Assembly: GCA_028285415.1 (NCBI GenBank)
Contig: JANQPF010000009.1
Span: 868,001 to 932,000 of the forward strand
Length of the DNA: 64,000 nt
Source: Pseudomonadales bacterium
Lineage (GTDB): Bacteria; Pseudomonadota; Gammaproteobacteria; Pseudomonadales; Azotimanducaceae
Direction of reading: 5' to 3'
In this document: piece after piece, positions 27,507 through 36,352 of the stretch
Layout: each line of letters begins with the position of its first letter
Position numbering within the stretch: position 1 is the stretch's first letter
Translations under genes and position numbers: made by a program
The notes under the pieces: model-generated
Seen by the model: only the letters and a program-made list of their open reading frames with translations
What the model was told of the DNA's origin: nothing
Databases searched by the model: none

Positions 27507-27809
27507 CTAGAGAACTGCTTCGAACGTTTCAAGGTCCGGATGGCCGAGATAGGTGCCTTTGGGGGCACTCGCCTGGGCGTGAGCCTTCTGAAACGCATCT
27601 GACTCCGTCCATGCGAGAAAAGCGTCTCGAGATTCCCAGGTTGAATGAGAGGCATAGAGTACGAATTCGTCCGTCACCGGCCCTTTCAAGAGATTGAATG
27701 CCTTGAATCCGGGCACACTTTCCAGATACGAGTCCCGCTCGCGCCAGACCTGCTCAAAGCCGTCTTCGAAACCAGGCGTAATTTTGAAACGATTCATTGC
27801 GATGAACAC
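27507..27809 (-). CDS. IsdG/HmoA-like heme-degrading or ABM-domain monooxygenase
   Basis: A 100-residue antibiotic-biosynthesis-monooxygenase fold protein: MFIAMNRFKITPGFEDGFEQ, then the segment SYLESVPGFKAFNLLKG, then YASHSTWESRDAFLAW. HmoA-type heme oxygenases have the same opening and share the FxxxW core. It is the last gene of the hmu operon, 11 bases after hmuV, which strongly suggests breakdown of imported heme to release iron. Whether the key His and Asn ligands are placed as in IsdG needs alignment. Confidence 0.78.
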   Translation of the reverse strand: MFIAMNRFKITPGFEDGFEQVWRERDSYLESVPGFKAFNLLKGPVTDEFVLYASHSTWESRDAFLAWTESDAFQKAHAQASAPKGTYLGHPDLETFEAVL

Positions 27810-27820
27810 TTAACTTCTCC

Positions 27821-28600
27821 TTATGAGTAAACAACCAGGCGATCCAACTCTGCATGCCGCTCCACCCGCATGGGCGTGTCGTAGACCGCGCTGAGTGTCT
27901 CCGCCTGAAGTACGGATTCTGTGGGACCCTGGCGAATCACTCGTCCCCTCTGCATGAGGATCAGCTGATCCGCAAAGCGGCTCGCCAGATTCAGATCGTG
28001 CATGACCACGGCGACCCCGACACCGTGTGCGGCCGCCTGTCGCATGAGCCCGAATACAGTCAACTCGTGCGCAACGTCGAGGCTTGCCGAAGGCTCATCC
28101 AGCAGCAGATAGCGTCCGCTCAGCCCGTCACTGAACTCGGGACAAATCTGCAGCAGCGCGCGCGCGAACTGCACCCTCTGCTGTTCGCCGCCCGACAGGG
28201 AATTGAACTGTCGGCCAATGAAAGCGTCGATGTGACAGGCATGGATTACCCAGTTGAGCGCATCTGCAAAGCGTACTGAATCACGATGCAACCAGCCCAT
28301 CGACAGAATTTCCTCAACCAGGAAATCGAACACTACCCGGCTGCTCTGCGTCATGACGCTGCGCAGCTCCGCCCGCTCCAGCAGGGGGACGTCGGCCAGC
28401 CGCTTGCCGTTGATGGAGATCCAGCCATCGCCGGGTATGATCTCGCCGCTCAACAGCCGCAGCAAACTGGTTTTGCCAGCGCCATTCGGCCCAACCACTG
28501 CCGTTACCTGACCTGCCGGAAAGTCAACGTTGACGCCTTCTACGATGTTTCTGCCACCTTGTCTCCAAGAGACTTCGTGCGCAATCAATACATCACTCAT
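27821..28600 (-). CDS. hmuV: Heme ABC transporter ATP-binding protein
   Basis: A 259-residue ABC ATPase of the FecE/HmuV type. Walker A is VVGPNGAGKTSLL, signature SLSGGEQQRVQFARALL and Walker B YLLLDEPSASLD with the following HGVGVAVVMHDLNLASR. The ATG at 28600 overlaps the stop of the HmuU frame (ATGA). Together with HmuT and HmuU it forms the inner-membrane heme importer. Confidence 0.93.
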   Translation of the reverse strand: MSDVLIAHEVSWRQGGRNIVEGVNVDFPAGQVTAVVGPNGAGKTSLLRLLSGEIIPGDGWISINGKRLADVPLLERAELRSVMTQSSRVVFDFLVEEILSMGWLHRDSVRFADALNWVIHACHIDAFIGRQFNSLSGGEQQRVQFARALLQICPEFSDGLSGRYLLLDEPSASLDVAHELTVFGLMRQAAAHGVGVAVVMHDLNLASRFADQLILMQRGRVIRQGPTESVLQAETLSAVYDTPMRVERHAELDRLVVYS

Positions 28601-29630
28601 GTCGCCCGTACCCGCGCAATCAACCACAGAAAAAACGGTGCACCGAGTGCACTCGTCACCAGACTGACAGGCAGCTCCGCCGGGGCGATGACCGTCCGCG
28701 CCATGAGATCCGCCAGCACCATGAGCGCTGCACCCAGGAACATGGAACCCGGCAGAAGAAAGACATGACCCGGCCCGATCATGAGACGCACCAGATGCGG
28801 CACGATGAGGCCCACAAAGCCTATGATGCCCGACAGTGCCACACCCGCACCTACGGCAGCCGCAGCGCCGAGTACAACTAGACGCTGAGCAGGCTGACTC
28901 GCACACCGAGAAACGAAGCCTCCGCTTCGCCCAGTTGCAGGAGGTCCAGCGCGCGCCCCTGCCTGAGCAGCATGATCGATGCAATCGCCATGAAGCCCAA
29001 CGCAGGCAAGACCGTCTGCCATTCGGCGCGTCCAAAGCTGCCCATCATCCAGAAGACGAGCGAGCGCAGCTGTCGATCATCGCTGAGATATTCGAAAGCC
29101 CCTATCCCCACCGTTGACAGCGCATTCACGGCAATTCCAACGAGCAGCAAAGTGACGATACTGAAGTGACCGTAATAGCTGGCAAACGCATACAGGAAGG
29201 TTGTCACAGCAAGCGCACCCGCAACCGCCGCCAGGGGTAACAGGAAAGGGCTCAGCCACGCCGGCACTATCAGCGCGTCACCCAGCACAATCATGGAGAT
29301 TGCGCCAAGCGCAGCGCCCGCGGAAACGCCAATGAGGCCCGGATCAGCCAAGGGATTGCGAAACAAGCCCTGCAACGCAGCTCCGGCGAGGCCTAGAACG
29401 GCACCCACTGCGGCCGCTAGAACAACTCGCGGCGCGCGGATATCCGCAAACACCATCTGCTCGAACTCACCAGCCTGCCCGGTCAAGAGCTGCCAGACCG
29501 GCAGCGGCACAGCACCGATGGCGAACGCAGTCAGAATCGCAGCAACGAGACTTACACCCAGGAGAATCACCCCGAGCAGGCGTTTTTGCTCTATCGCGAA
29601 ACCGCGGCTGCCCGTTTGCGGCAGCACCAT
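28597..29630 (-). pseudogene. hmuU: Heme ABC transporter permease HmuU, interrupted by a one-base frameshift
   Basis: A FecCD/BtuC-type permease split between two frames. The N-terminal two thirds (QGLFRNPLADPGLIGVSAGA is the family motif) ends at LGVRVSLLSV and TAG 28880-28878. The C-terminal third continues at QRLVVLGAAAAVGAGVALSG and FVGLIVPHLVRL in another frame, to the stop at 28597. Adding one base around 28881-28893 rejoins the halves as SLLQRLVVLG, which fits the family. There is no classical slippery heptamer. A true mutation or an assembly error are both possible. The intact operon argues for an error or a very recent lesion. Confidence 0.82.
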
Positions 29631-29634
29631 GGAT

Positions 29635-30513
29635 TCACTCACCGGCCCCGGACTCCAGAGTGCCGAACGTTTCGGCCAGAGACACCGCGACACCGAGCGT
29701 GCGTGGGCCAAAGCCAAGCATGGCCATACCGTCGATGGCAATGATCGCCCGGTTACGGCCGGCCGTCGTCAAACGCAGGGAAGGATGGGCGACCACCGCA
29801 TCAATCCCGCCGGCAGCTTCCACACCGCGAAGCGGCATGACCACAAATTCCGGATCGGACCTGGCCATGGCTTCGAGAGAAACAGGTTTCCAGCCGTCGA
29901 ACTCGGTGAATACGTTGCGGCCGCCTGCCATTTGTAGGAGCCCGTCCGCCGACGTATCCGACCCGCCGGCTGTAGGCACGCCGTCCGTGAGGTTTAAAAG
30001 CAGCGCAACTCTCGGCGCGCCGTCGCGGGCGACTTTCTGTAAGCGTGCGGCTGCGCCATCCAGCCTGTCGCGCAGCGTCCGATACGCCCCCCCTTCAGCA
30101 CCCGCCAGACGCGCCACGCATGCGGTCTTCTCGAGCACACCATTGATGGAATGCGCTTCGGGAATGCGCACGATATCAATGCCGGCAGCCTGTATTTGAC
30201 TGACAACGGCCTCTGGACCCATATCGTCTTCGCCAAGGATCAGCGTCGGCTGCAATCCCAGCAGGCCTTCGGCGGAGAGATTGCGCACGTATCCCACCTG
30301 CGGCAACTCGAGCGCAGCCGGGGGGTAGTTTGACGTCCTGTCTGCACCAACAATCTGACCCTCGAGACCCAGCTCATATATGATCTCGGTGATCGAGCCA
30401 CCCGCAATCACCAGTCGCGATGCGTCGTGCTGGATCTCGGCGTCGTCGTCGCAGGCAAACGCCGGGGCGCTAACGACGCTGGTCAAACTCAAGAGAACAG
30501 CGCAGAGCTTCAT
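29635..30513 (-). CDS. hmuT: Periplasmic heme-binding protein
   Basis: A 292-residue BtuF/HmuT-like binding protein with a signal peptide (MKLCAVLLSLTSVVSAPAFA). Typical features: RLVIAGGSITEIIYELGLEG, VGADRTSNYPPAA, LPQVGYVRNLSAEGLLGLQP and VRIPEAHSINGV. It is encoded immediately after the TonB receptor (the genes abut without gap) and just before hmuU; the overlap with hmuU depends on the start chosen (ATG 29630 or GTG 29642). It should pass heme from the receptor to the ABC importer. Confidence 0.92.
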   Translation of the reverse strand: MKLCAVLLSLTSVVSAPAFACDDDAEIQHDASRLVIAGGSITEIIYELGLEGQIVGADRTSNYPPAALELPQVGYVRNLSAEGLLGLQPTLILGEDDMGPEAVVSQIQAAGIDIVRIPEAHSINGVLEKTACVARLAGAEGGAYRTLRDRLDGAAARLQKVARDGAPRVALLLNLTDGVPTAGGSDTSADGLLQMAGGRNVFTEFDGWKPVSLEAMARSDPEFVVMPLRGVEAAGGIDAVVAHPSLRLTTAGRNRAIIAIDGMAMLGFGPRTLGVAVSLAETFGTLESGAGE

Positions 30514-32742
30514 TTAGAAGGTTACCTTGAGCGTCGCGCCCGCGTTGAAGCCCGGTTGAGTGAAACGTTCAGGCGCATCGCCACCAATCGAGACAGTATC
30601 CGCCCAGCGAATGTATTCCTTGTCCGCCAGATTGAAGAGGCCAAGGTTCAACGACACGTGTTCTGTGAAGTCGTAGTAGGCGAGCAAATCGACAATCCCG
30701 TATCCGGACGTTTCCAGGCGCCCGCTGGCCGAAGAGATGTCACTGCCATCCTTGCCTTCAACCACGGTGACCACCAGCTGGCCACCCCAGTTTCGCTCGG
30801 GTGCGTCATAAACGAGACCAATCACGCCGGTGAGTGGGTTGATCGTATCCAGCGGCTCGTCCGCGTCGGTGTCCTCGCCATCGGCATAGGCGACCGCGTA
30901 GCGCACGCCGAATCCGTCCAACGCGTCGCTGAACGCGCCGAGCTCCAGGTAGCCGTTGAGCTCGATGCCGTCAATCTCCACTTCAGCACGGTTAATCGAC
31001 TGGAAGGTAAGGAACCCATCTGCCGGATCGATGCCGCCAAACGGCAGAAACTCAGGCGCAATGGCCAGCGACTCGATGAAGTCTTCGTATTCATTGCGGT
31101 ACACGGCAAGGTTTACGTCCCCGAATTCACCCTGAAATCGGATGCCAACCTCGAGACCCTGGCTGGTTTCGGACACAAGGTCGGGATTGGAGATCGTCTT
31201 GTACCCGCCCAGCGGATTGGTGAATCCGACGTTGACGTCGTCGTAAGGCGGGGCGCGGAAGCCTTCGCTGTAGCGCGTGAAGCCCGAGACGTTGTCAGAG
31301 AACTGGTAGAGCGCTGCAAACGACAGCGTGACCTCTGAGTCGTCGTAATCCTCGGGCGCCGTCGTGCCAGGGTTACCGGCTAGATAGACGGCGTCGACTT
31401 CGGTGTCCGCATCAAACCGGTCGTATCGCAGACCGGGCGTCAGGCGCAGCTTCTCATCCAGCATGACAATCTCGTCCTGAATGAAAAACGCGGTCTGGGT
31501 GACTTCTGTGATCGGAAAGTCGCGGGTCGGCAACGGCGAGAATTCGAACTGTGGGACTCCCGCTGCGTCGAACGTGCCGCCATTGCGCAATGACACGCTG
31601 TCGATGACGTAGTAATCCACCCCGTAGGTCACCGCGTGGGTCGAATTCCCGACGTTGAAGTCCGAGCCAAGCTGCAAATACGCACCATCAATCTCCTGTT
31701 CGAACTCCGAGTAGCGGAACCGGGTCTGCGGACCGGATACGGGCGTGCGCGCTTCGTTGGTGAGCTGGTTGCTCTCGGAGGTCTGCCGATACACTTTGAG
31801 ATCAACGCGATTCAGGAATCCTTCTTCGGCGTTGTACTGATAGCCCAACGTCAGCTTGTCTCGTTCACGCTCATCGAACGCGTTGCGCGAATTGATCAGC
31901 GTCGGCGGACCAAAGCCGCCGAGCAAGAGGCCGTAATCAGAGAGAATCTGTGCATCGGTTTCCTGTTCGTAGAGATCGTAGGCGACATCGAAAGAGTGGT
32001 TCTCCCAGGGCGCAAAGCGAATCTTTGCTGCGAGACTGTTCGTTTCGTTTTCCTGTGGGTCTGCTTCCTGCCGCGCGGCTGCAACGCCGCCGCTCGACCC
32101 TTGCGTTTCGGTCTCGTCACCTTCACGACGGGTCAGCGTGAGGACACCCGCAATCAGATCATTGCCTGCCGCGAGCGTCGCTGAGGTGGCAAAGCTCGAA
32201 TCGTCGCTCGAGTATCCCGCGTTTAGCCCCGCATAAAATGGGTTGTCCGCGTTGACATAGCTCTGCGGTCCCTTGGTCGTGAACGACACGACGCCGCCCA
32301 GGGCATCGCTGCCATACAGGGACGAAATGGGTCCGCGGGCGATTTCGACCACAGCCACGCTGTCGACATCGACGAAGTCCCGGCGTGAGCTAAGGAACGG
32401 ACCGAAGCTGAATTCATCGGCCACCCGCACGCCATCAACGATGGTCAGCACGCGATTGCCTTCGATGCCGCGAATGTTGAAGCCGGACAGGCCAAAGCGG
32501 CTGCCTGTACCGCTGACGCTGACACCGGGTTCATAGCGCACGAGGTCTGCAATGTCTCGCACGATCTGGCGCTCGATCTCTTCTTCGCTGATCACGGAAA
32601 TCGTCGCGCCCACCTGCTCGAGCGTGCGCTCCGTTCTGGTGCCAACAACCGTGATGGTTTCTTCAGCGGGAGCAGGCTCGCTCGCCGCTGCCTGCGCGGG
32701 TACTGCGAACGCCAGAATCAGCATTGCCAGAGGTCTAACCAT
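30514..32742 (-). CDS. hmuR: TonB-dependent heme/hemoglobin receptor
   Basis: A 742-residue outer-membrane receptor with a signal peptide (MVRPLAMLILAFAVPAQAAA). It has a TonB box (EETITVVGTRTERTLEQ), a plug domain (DIADLVRYEPGVSVSGTG, FNIRGIEGNRVLTIVDGVR, ALGGVVSFTTKGP) and a beta barrel ending with FTQPGFNAGATLKVTF. The YSEGFRAPPYDDVNVGFTN barrel motif matches the FRAP block of heme receptors, though the NPNL box is replaced by SNPDL. A Fur box overlaps the promoter. It is the first gene of the heme operon. Confidence 0.93.
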   Translation of the reverse strand: MVRPLAMLILAFAVPAQAAASEPAPAEETITVVGTRTERTLEQVGATISVISEEEIERQIVRDIADLVRYEPGVSVSGTGSRFGLSGFNIRGIEGNRVLTIVDGVRVADEFSFGPFLSSRRDFVDVDSVAVVEIARGPISSLYGSDALGGVVSFTTKGPQSYVNADNPFYAGLNAGYSSDDSSFATSATLAAGNDLIAGVLTLTRREGDETETQGSSGGVAAARQEADPQENETNSLAAKIRFAPWENHSFDVAYDLYEQETDAQILSDYGLLLGGFGPPTLINSRNAFDERERDKLTLGYQYNAEEGFLNRVDLKVYRQTSESNQLTNEARTPVSGPQTRFRYSEFEQEIDGAYLQLGSDFNVGNSTHAVTYGVDYYVIDSVSLRNGGTFDAAGVPQFEFSPLPTRDFPITEVTQTAFFIQDEIVMLDEKLRLTPGLRYDRFDADTEVDAVYLAGNPGTTAPEDYDDSEVTLSFAALYQFSDNVSGFTRYSEGFRAPPYDDVNVGFTNPLGGYKTISNPDLVSETSQGLEVGIRFQGEFGDVNLAVYRNEYEDFIESLAIAPEFLPFGGIDPADGFLTFQSINRAEVEIDGIELNGYLELGAFSDALDGFGVRYAVAYADGEDTDADEPLDTINPLTGVIGLVYDAPERNWGGQLVVTVVEGKDGSDISSASGRLETSGYGIVDLLAYYDFTEHVSLNLGLFNLADKEYIRWADTVSIGGDAPERFTQPGFNAGATLKVTF

Positions 32743-32779
32743 GACTCAAGTCTTCCCATCATTATGTCCGAGGCGCCAG

Positions 32780-32807
32780 ATCATATACGAATCTTAATGA
32801 TAATCAA
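32780..32807 (-). promoter_or_regulatory. Candidate sigma-70 promoter of the heme operon
   Basis: On the minus strand TTGATT (32807-32802, four of six consensus) and TATGAT (32785-32780, five of six) are 16 bases apart, about 40 bases before the hmuR start. The Fur box covers the -35. Confidence 0.6.
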
Positions 32808-32818
32808 TCTCATTATCA
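32798..32818 (-). promoter_or_regulatory. Fur box (iron-responsive operator)
   Basis: The palindrome TGATAAT-caatctc-ATTATCA (32798-32818) contains the 19-base Fur core, closely matching GATAATGATAATCATTATC. It overlaps the -35 hexamer of hmuR, so Fur-iron would block transcription of the operon. Confidence 0.85.
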
Positions 32819-32948
32819 TTTAAATCGGAAACGTTACCCAGGGCGCATCTTCAAACAGCGCTGGTTCTCACAAACTGGGGGGCAGGTCACTGACACCGTC
32901 GCCGTCCATCCGGCAAAATGAAGGATGCTGAGTTAATGCACCGACGCG

Positions 32949-33626
32949 ATGCTCAAATCCGTTTCCACGATTCTCCTTCTCCTGCTGACAACGCTCTCCA
33001 CCCTCCCGGGCACGGCTGCGGTCTACCGTTGGGTCGACGAAAACGGCAAGGTCCACTTCAGCGACAAAAAGCCCGAATCGAAAAAGGCTGAAACGGTAGA
33101 CATCGACGCACCGCCGGTGCTGCCCCCCGACGAGGGTGAGCTGCGCCGCAGGGAGCTGCTGCGCCGCGCAGAATCGGATTTCCAATACAACCGCCGCCGC
33201 GCCGCCGAGGAAGAAGCCAAGACACAGGCCCGGGAGGCCGAAATTGCCAGCCGGCAGAACACGGCGCAGGCGAGGTGCGACGAGGCGCGCATCCGTCTCG
33301 GGGTGCTCGGCGAGCCCATGCCGATTTACTGGACGGACCGCGGTGAGATGCGTCCGGCCTGGTCGAATGACGTCTACAAGGGGGAGCGCCGCTACATCGA
33401 CGACAGTGAGCGGCCGGCACTGCGAGCGGCGGCTGAGCGGGACATGCAGACGCACTGCGCCAACCCCGACGACGGCAACGCCCAGTACTACACGTACCGT
33501 TACTGGGAGCATCATCAATGGTGTCAGGCGCTGAAGGCCGATATAGTCGATGCGCAGAAGCCGCGCACGCGCACGCCCAAGGACGAGATTGAGGCCATGC
33601 AGGCGCAGTTCCAGCGGGAGTGTTAG
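32949..33626 (+). CDS. DUF4124 domain-containing protein, exported
   Basis: A 225-residue protein with a signal peptide (MLKSVSTILLLLLTTLSTLPG) and the DUF4124 motif VYRWVDENGKVHFSDKKP right after the cleavage site. The rest is charged, with a RRAAEEEAKTQAREAE helix. The family is widespread in Gammaproteobacteria and unassigned. It faces away from hmuR with a 206-base gap holding the Fur box, so it might respond to the same region, although its own promoter is not evident. Confidence 0.82.
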   Translation: MLKSVSTILLLLLTTLSTLPGTAAVYRWVDENGKVHFSDKKPESKKAETVDIDAPPVLPPDEGELRRRELLRRAESDFQYNRRRAAEEEAKTQAREAEIASRQNTAQARCDEARIRLGVLGEPMPIYWTDRGEMRPAWSNDVYKGERRYIDDSERPALRAAAERDMQTHCANPDDGNAQYYTYRYWEHHQWCQALKADIVDAQKPRTRTPKDEIEAMQAQFQREC

Positions 33627-33650
33627 ATCGAACGATCAGGGGAGGGGAAA

Positions 33651-34205
33651 TTGCAGCGGCAGATGTTTTGCGCAGTCGCCGGCACAGACCGGCGCGCGGT
33701 TCAGGATCTGGTGGGTCTTCATCGCGGCAGACTGTTCGTCGACGAGCGCGACGATCCGAGCCGCCTGCCCTTTGCAGCACTCGGCGTCATCACCACGGAC
33801 AATCTCGACCCGCTCGAGGCGGTGGCCGATGTGGGGCTCTACCTCATCTGCGAACGGGTCATCAAACCCGGCACGGCCGCCGTGTACGGATTGTTCCCCA
33901 TGCTTCATCATCCGACCCTGAGTCATGCTGAGTCCGATGCTCATTGGCGGGACGTACATGCGCCCCTTGCGCTCAAACACCACGCCTACATGAGCCAGTA
34001 CAGCCAGCTGAGCGTTGTCAGCACGCTGAACGGCACGCCGTTCGACGGCTTTGCGCTCTGCGGCTTCGACAGCCTGGAAGACCTCAAAGAACGGTTTTTT
34101 TCAGAAGCTGACAGCCGTGAGGTGATCGAAGCGGACATCCAGAAATTTGCCGACGTGAAGCGCTCACCACGCCGGCTCATCGCAACGCCTTACGACCATG
34201 GCTGA
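33651..34205 (+). CDS. EthD domain-containing protein
   Basis: A 184-residue two-part ferredoxin-like protein. The C-terminal half matches EthD: YGLFPMLHHPTLSHAESDAH followed by WRDVHAPLALKHH and the FDSLEDLKERFFSEAD block. A TTG start at 33651 is preceded by GGGGAGGGG and is the only good start. It overlaps the next gene by eight bases (ATGGCTGA), indicating co-translation with the CinA-like gene. Confidence 0.75.
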   Translation: MQRQMFCAVAGTDRRAVQDLVGLHRGRLFVDERDDPSRLPFAALGVITTDNLDPLEAVADVGLYLICERVIKPGTAAVYGLFPMLHHPTLSHAESDAHWRDVHAPLALKHHAYMSQYSQLSVVSTLNGTPFDGFALCGFDSLEDLKERFFSEADSREVIEADIQKFADVKRSPRRLIATPYDHG

Positions 34206-34689
34206 CCTCACCCGGCACACCGCTGAAATAGCCAAGCTGCTCATGGCCCGCGGCGAGACCATCGCCGTTGCTGAATCGTCGACCGCTGGACTCATATCCG
34301 CGAGCCTGCTGGCGGTACCGGGGGCGTCTGCCTATTTCACCGGGGGCTCCGTCATCTACACGCTGGCCTCCCGGCGCGAGCTGCTGGGCGTACGCAAAGC
34401 CGACGTCGAAGGCCTGGAACCGCTCACCGAGGCCATGGTGTTACGTTTTGCAGAGCGTGCCCGGGATCAGCTGGGCGCAACCTGGGGGATTGCCGAACTC
34501 GGCGTGGCGGGTCCAACCGGCGCCCGTTACGGCCACCCGCCGGGAATCAGCGTGATTGGTATCCACGGTCCGCGCGAAGCGAGTATCACCATCGAAACCG
34601 GTAGCGCCGACCGCGAGCGCAACATGTGGACGTTTACCCGCGGGGCATTGGACCTGCTGCGCGACACGCTGGAAGAGAGCGGCGACTAG
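34198..34689 (+). CDS. CinA-family protein (NMN amidohydrolase-like)
   Basis: A 163-residue stand-alone CinA C-terminal domain. Its core is TIAVAESSTAGLISASLLAV, then ASAYFTGGSVIYTL and the LGVAGPTGARYGHPPG loop, which match the nicotinamide-mononucleotide deamidase fold (PncC). The nucleophilic Ser/Thr region AESST is slightly changed from the common AESCTGG, so activity is not certain. It ends on CTAG, interlocked with the convergent dehydrogenase gene. Confidence 0.85.
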   Translation: MADLTRHTAEIAKLLMARGETIAVAESSTAGLISASLLAVPGASAYFTGGSVIYTLASRRELLGVRKADVEGLEPLTEAMVLRFAERARDQLGATWGIAELGVAGPTGARYGHPPGISVIGIHGPREASITIETGSADRERNMWTFTRGALDLLRDTLEESGD

Positions 34690-36245
34690 TCGCCCGCGCG
34701 AGCCTGCAGCGTCTCGTCCGGCGCAGGCACCAGCCGAACGATGCGGCCGCCGCTGGCGTGCTCGAGGAGGAGGACAACCTCTCCGTTGATGCCGGTCTCG
34801 ATGTCGCGAATGCGGGCAAGATCGTCGATGAGAAGTTCCTGATGACGCACCCTGCCCTCCTTGATTTCAACGCGGTAGAGGTCTGTCGCCTTCAATGAAC
34901 CGACGAGGAAGCTACCCCGCCAGTCCGGGAACAGGTCACCCGCGTAGATCACAAAGCTCGAGATGGCGGGACTGGGCGTGAAGTTCACGACCGGCTGCTC
35001 GATGTCGGCAAGCTCGAGCTCGGAGCCTTTGTCCCGGCCGTAGGCCACCTCGCTGCCATCGTAGTTCTGTCCCAGCGAAAAGAGTGGCCAGCCGTAGTTG
35101 CGCCCCGGACGCAGCAGGTTGATCTCGTCCCCACCGCGGGGCCCGTGTTCCGTCTCCCAGAGCGCGCGCGTCTCGGGATCGAACTCGAGCCCCTGAGGAC
35201 TGCGGTGACCCACGCTCCAGATGGCTTGCAACACTTTCGGATCATTGGCGTATGGGTTGTCCGTCGGAATTCTGCCGTCGTCGTGCAGACGCAGCACCTT
35301 GCCGTGCGGTGAGGTCATGTCCTGGATCCCGTCCATGCTTTTCATGCCGATGCTCATGAACACGAAACCGTCGGGGTCAAACGCCAGGCGCCCGCCCGCA
35401 GCCACGTCGGAGAACGGAGAATAGTGCACCTTATCGGCCTGCCACAGAATTTCCGCGTCCACCCAGATCCCGTCTCGGATGCGCCCGCGCATGAGCGCAT
35501 TCATGGAAACCGGGCGTTTGAGCTTGCGGCTGACGGCGTTGCAGCCCTCGCAGCGATCCGTGTAGTGCAGGTATATCCACCCGTTGTCCGCGTAATCCGG
35601 ATGTACGGCAACGTCGAGCAGCCAGCCCATGCCGTACTGCAGTCCAACGGAGCTGTCACGGACGTCGTCGTATACCTTCGGCGTGCCGTAGACGAGCCTG
35701 CCTACCTCTCCGGCAGGAGAGACGAGCCGCAAACCGCGCATCTTTTCCGCCACCAGCATGCTGCCGTCCGGCAGCACGGAAAGTGAGTACGGCAGCGGAT
35801 CGAGGCCTTCGGCTATCGTTTCAACGGTAAATCTATAGTGCTCCGAGTCGATCGCAGTTTCAGGCAGCGTCAGCTCGCTTGTGATATTGAAATCGGTATA
35901 CAGCATGCCGCCGCGAAACTCTGCGATCCAAAGCGCCAGACTCTTGATCTCCTGAGCATCGAACACTTCTGCCCAGGCCGGCATGCCGCGATCGGGAAAC
36001 CCGGCGCTGATGTTCCGCACGAGATCGTCAACGCTGTCGCCATGCTGCAGCGCGCCTGCCAGCGGTGTGCCCTGGGCTTCTCCTTCGAGATGCTCGCCGT
36101 GGCAGACGGCACAGTGCTCCACGAACACGCTGGCAAACCGGTCTTCCGGGTCTTGCTCGCGCTCGCCCGTCGCCGCGTGGACTAAGCAGCCGGACAACGC
36201 GGCAACAAAGATCCCACCGCGCAGCATCAATCGGACAACGGACAC
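34686..36245 (-). CDS. Cytochrome c - PQQ-dependent sugar dehydrogenase fusion (lipoprotein)
   Basis: A 519-residue envelope protein. A lipobox-like LSGC follows the first hydrophobic stretch (GIFVAALSGC), suggesting membrane anchoring. A class I cytochrome c domain follows with heme motif CAVCH and distal Met in GFPDRGMPAWAEVF. The main part is a beta-propeller of the glucose/sorbosone dehydrogenase family (LPDGSMLVAEKMRGLRLV, GLQYGMGWLLDVAVHPDY, WETEHGPRGGDEINLL). I chose GTG 36245 because a purine-rich ribosome site precedes it. Electrons from a sugar or alcohol would pass to the attached heme. Confidence 0.87.
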   Translation of the reverse strand: MSVVRLMLRGGIFVAALSGCLVHAATGEREQDPEDRFASVFVEHCAVCHGEHLEGEAQGTPLAGALQHGDSVDDLVRNISAGFPDRGMPAWAEVFDAQEIKSLALWIAEFRGGMLYTDFNITSELTLPETAIDSEHYRFTVETIAEGLDPLPYSLSVLPDGSMLVAEKMRGLRLVSPAGEVGRLVYGTPKVYDDVRDSSVGLQYGMGWLLDVAVHPDYADNGWIYLHYTDRCEGCNAVSRKLKRPVSMNALMRGRIRDGIWVDAEILWQADKVHYSPFSDVAAGGRLAFDPDGFVFMSIGMKSMDGIQDMTSPHGKVLRLHDDGRIPTDNPYANDPKVLQAIWSVGHRSPQGLEFDPETRALWETEHGPRGGDEINLLRPGRNYGWPLFSLGQNYDGSEVAYGRDKGSELELADIEQPVVNFTPSPAISSFVIYAGDLFPDWRGSFLVGSLKATDLYRVEIKEGRVRHQELLIDDLARIRDIETGINGEVVLLLEHASGGRIVRLVPAPDETLQARAGD

Positions 36246-36352
36246 GCTCCTATCTCCCCCTCCGAGCACGCATGATGCGCCTGAGGATAGCACTTTCACC
36301 GGGCGGTGTTAGCATGACGTCCTCGCGATGGGATCCGGATGGGACTAAAAAC

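Noticed and set aside
28870-28900. Programmed ribosomal frameshift in hmuU
   Set aside because: No slippery heptamer or clear downstream pseudoknot; a missing base is simpler.
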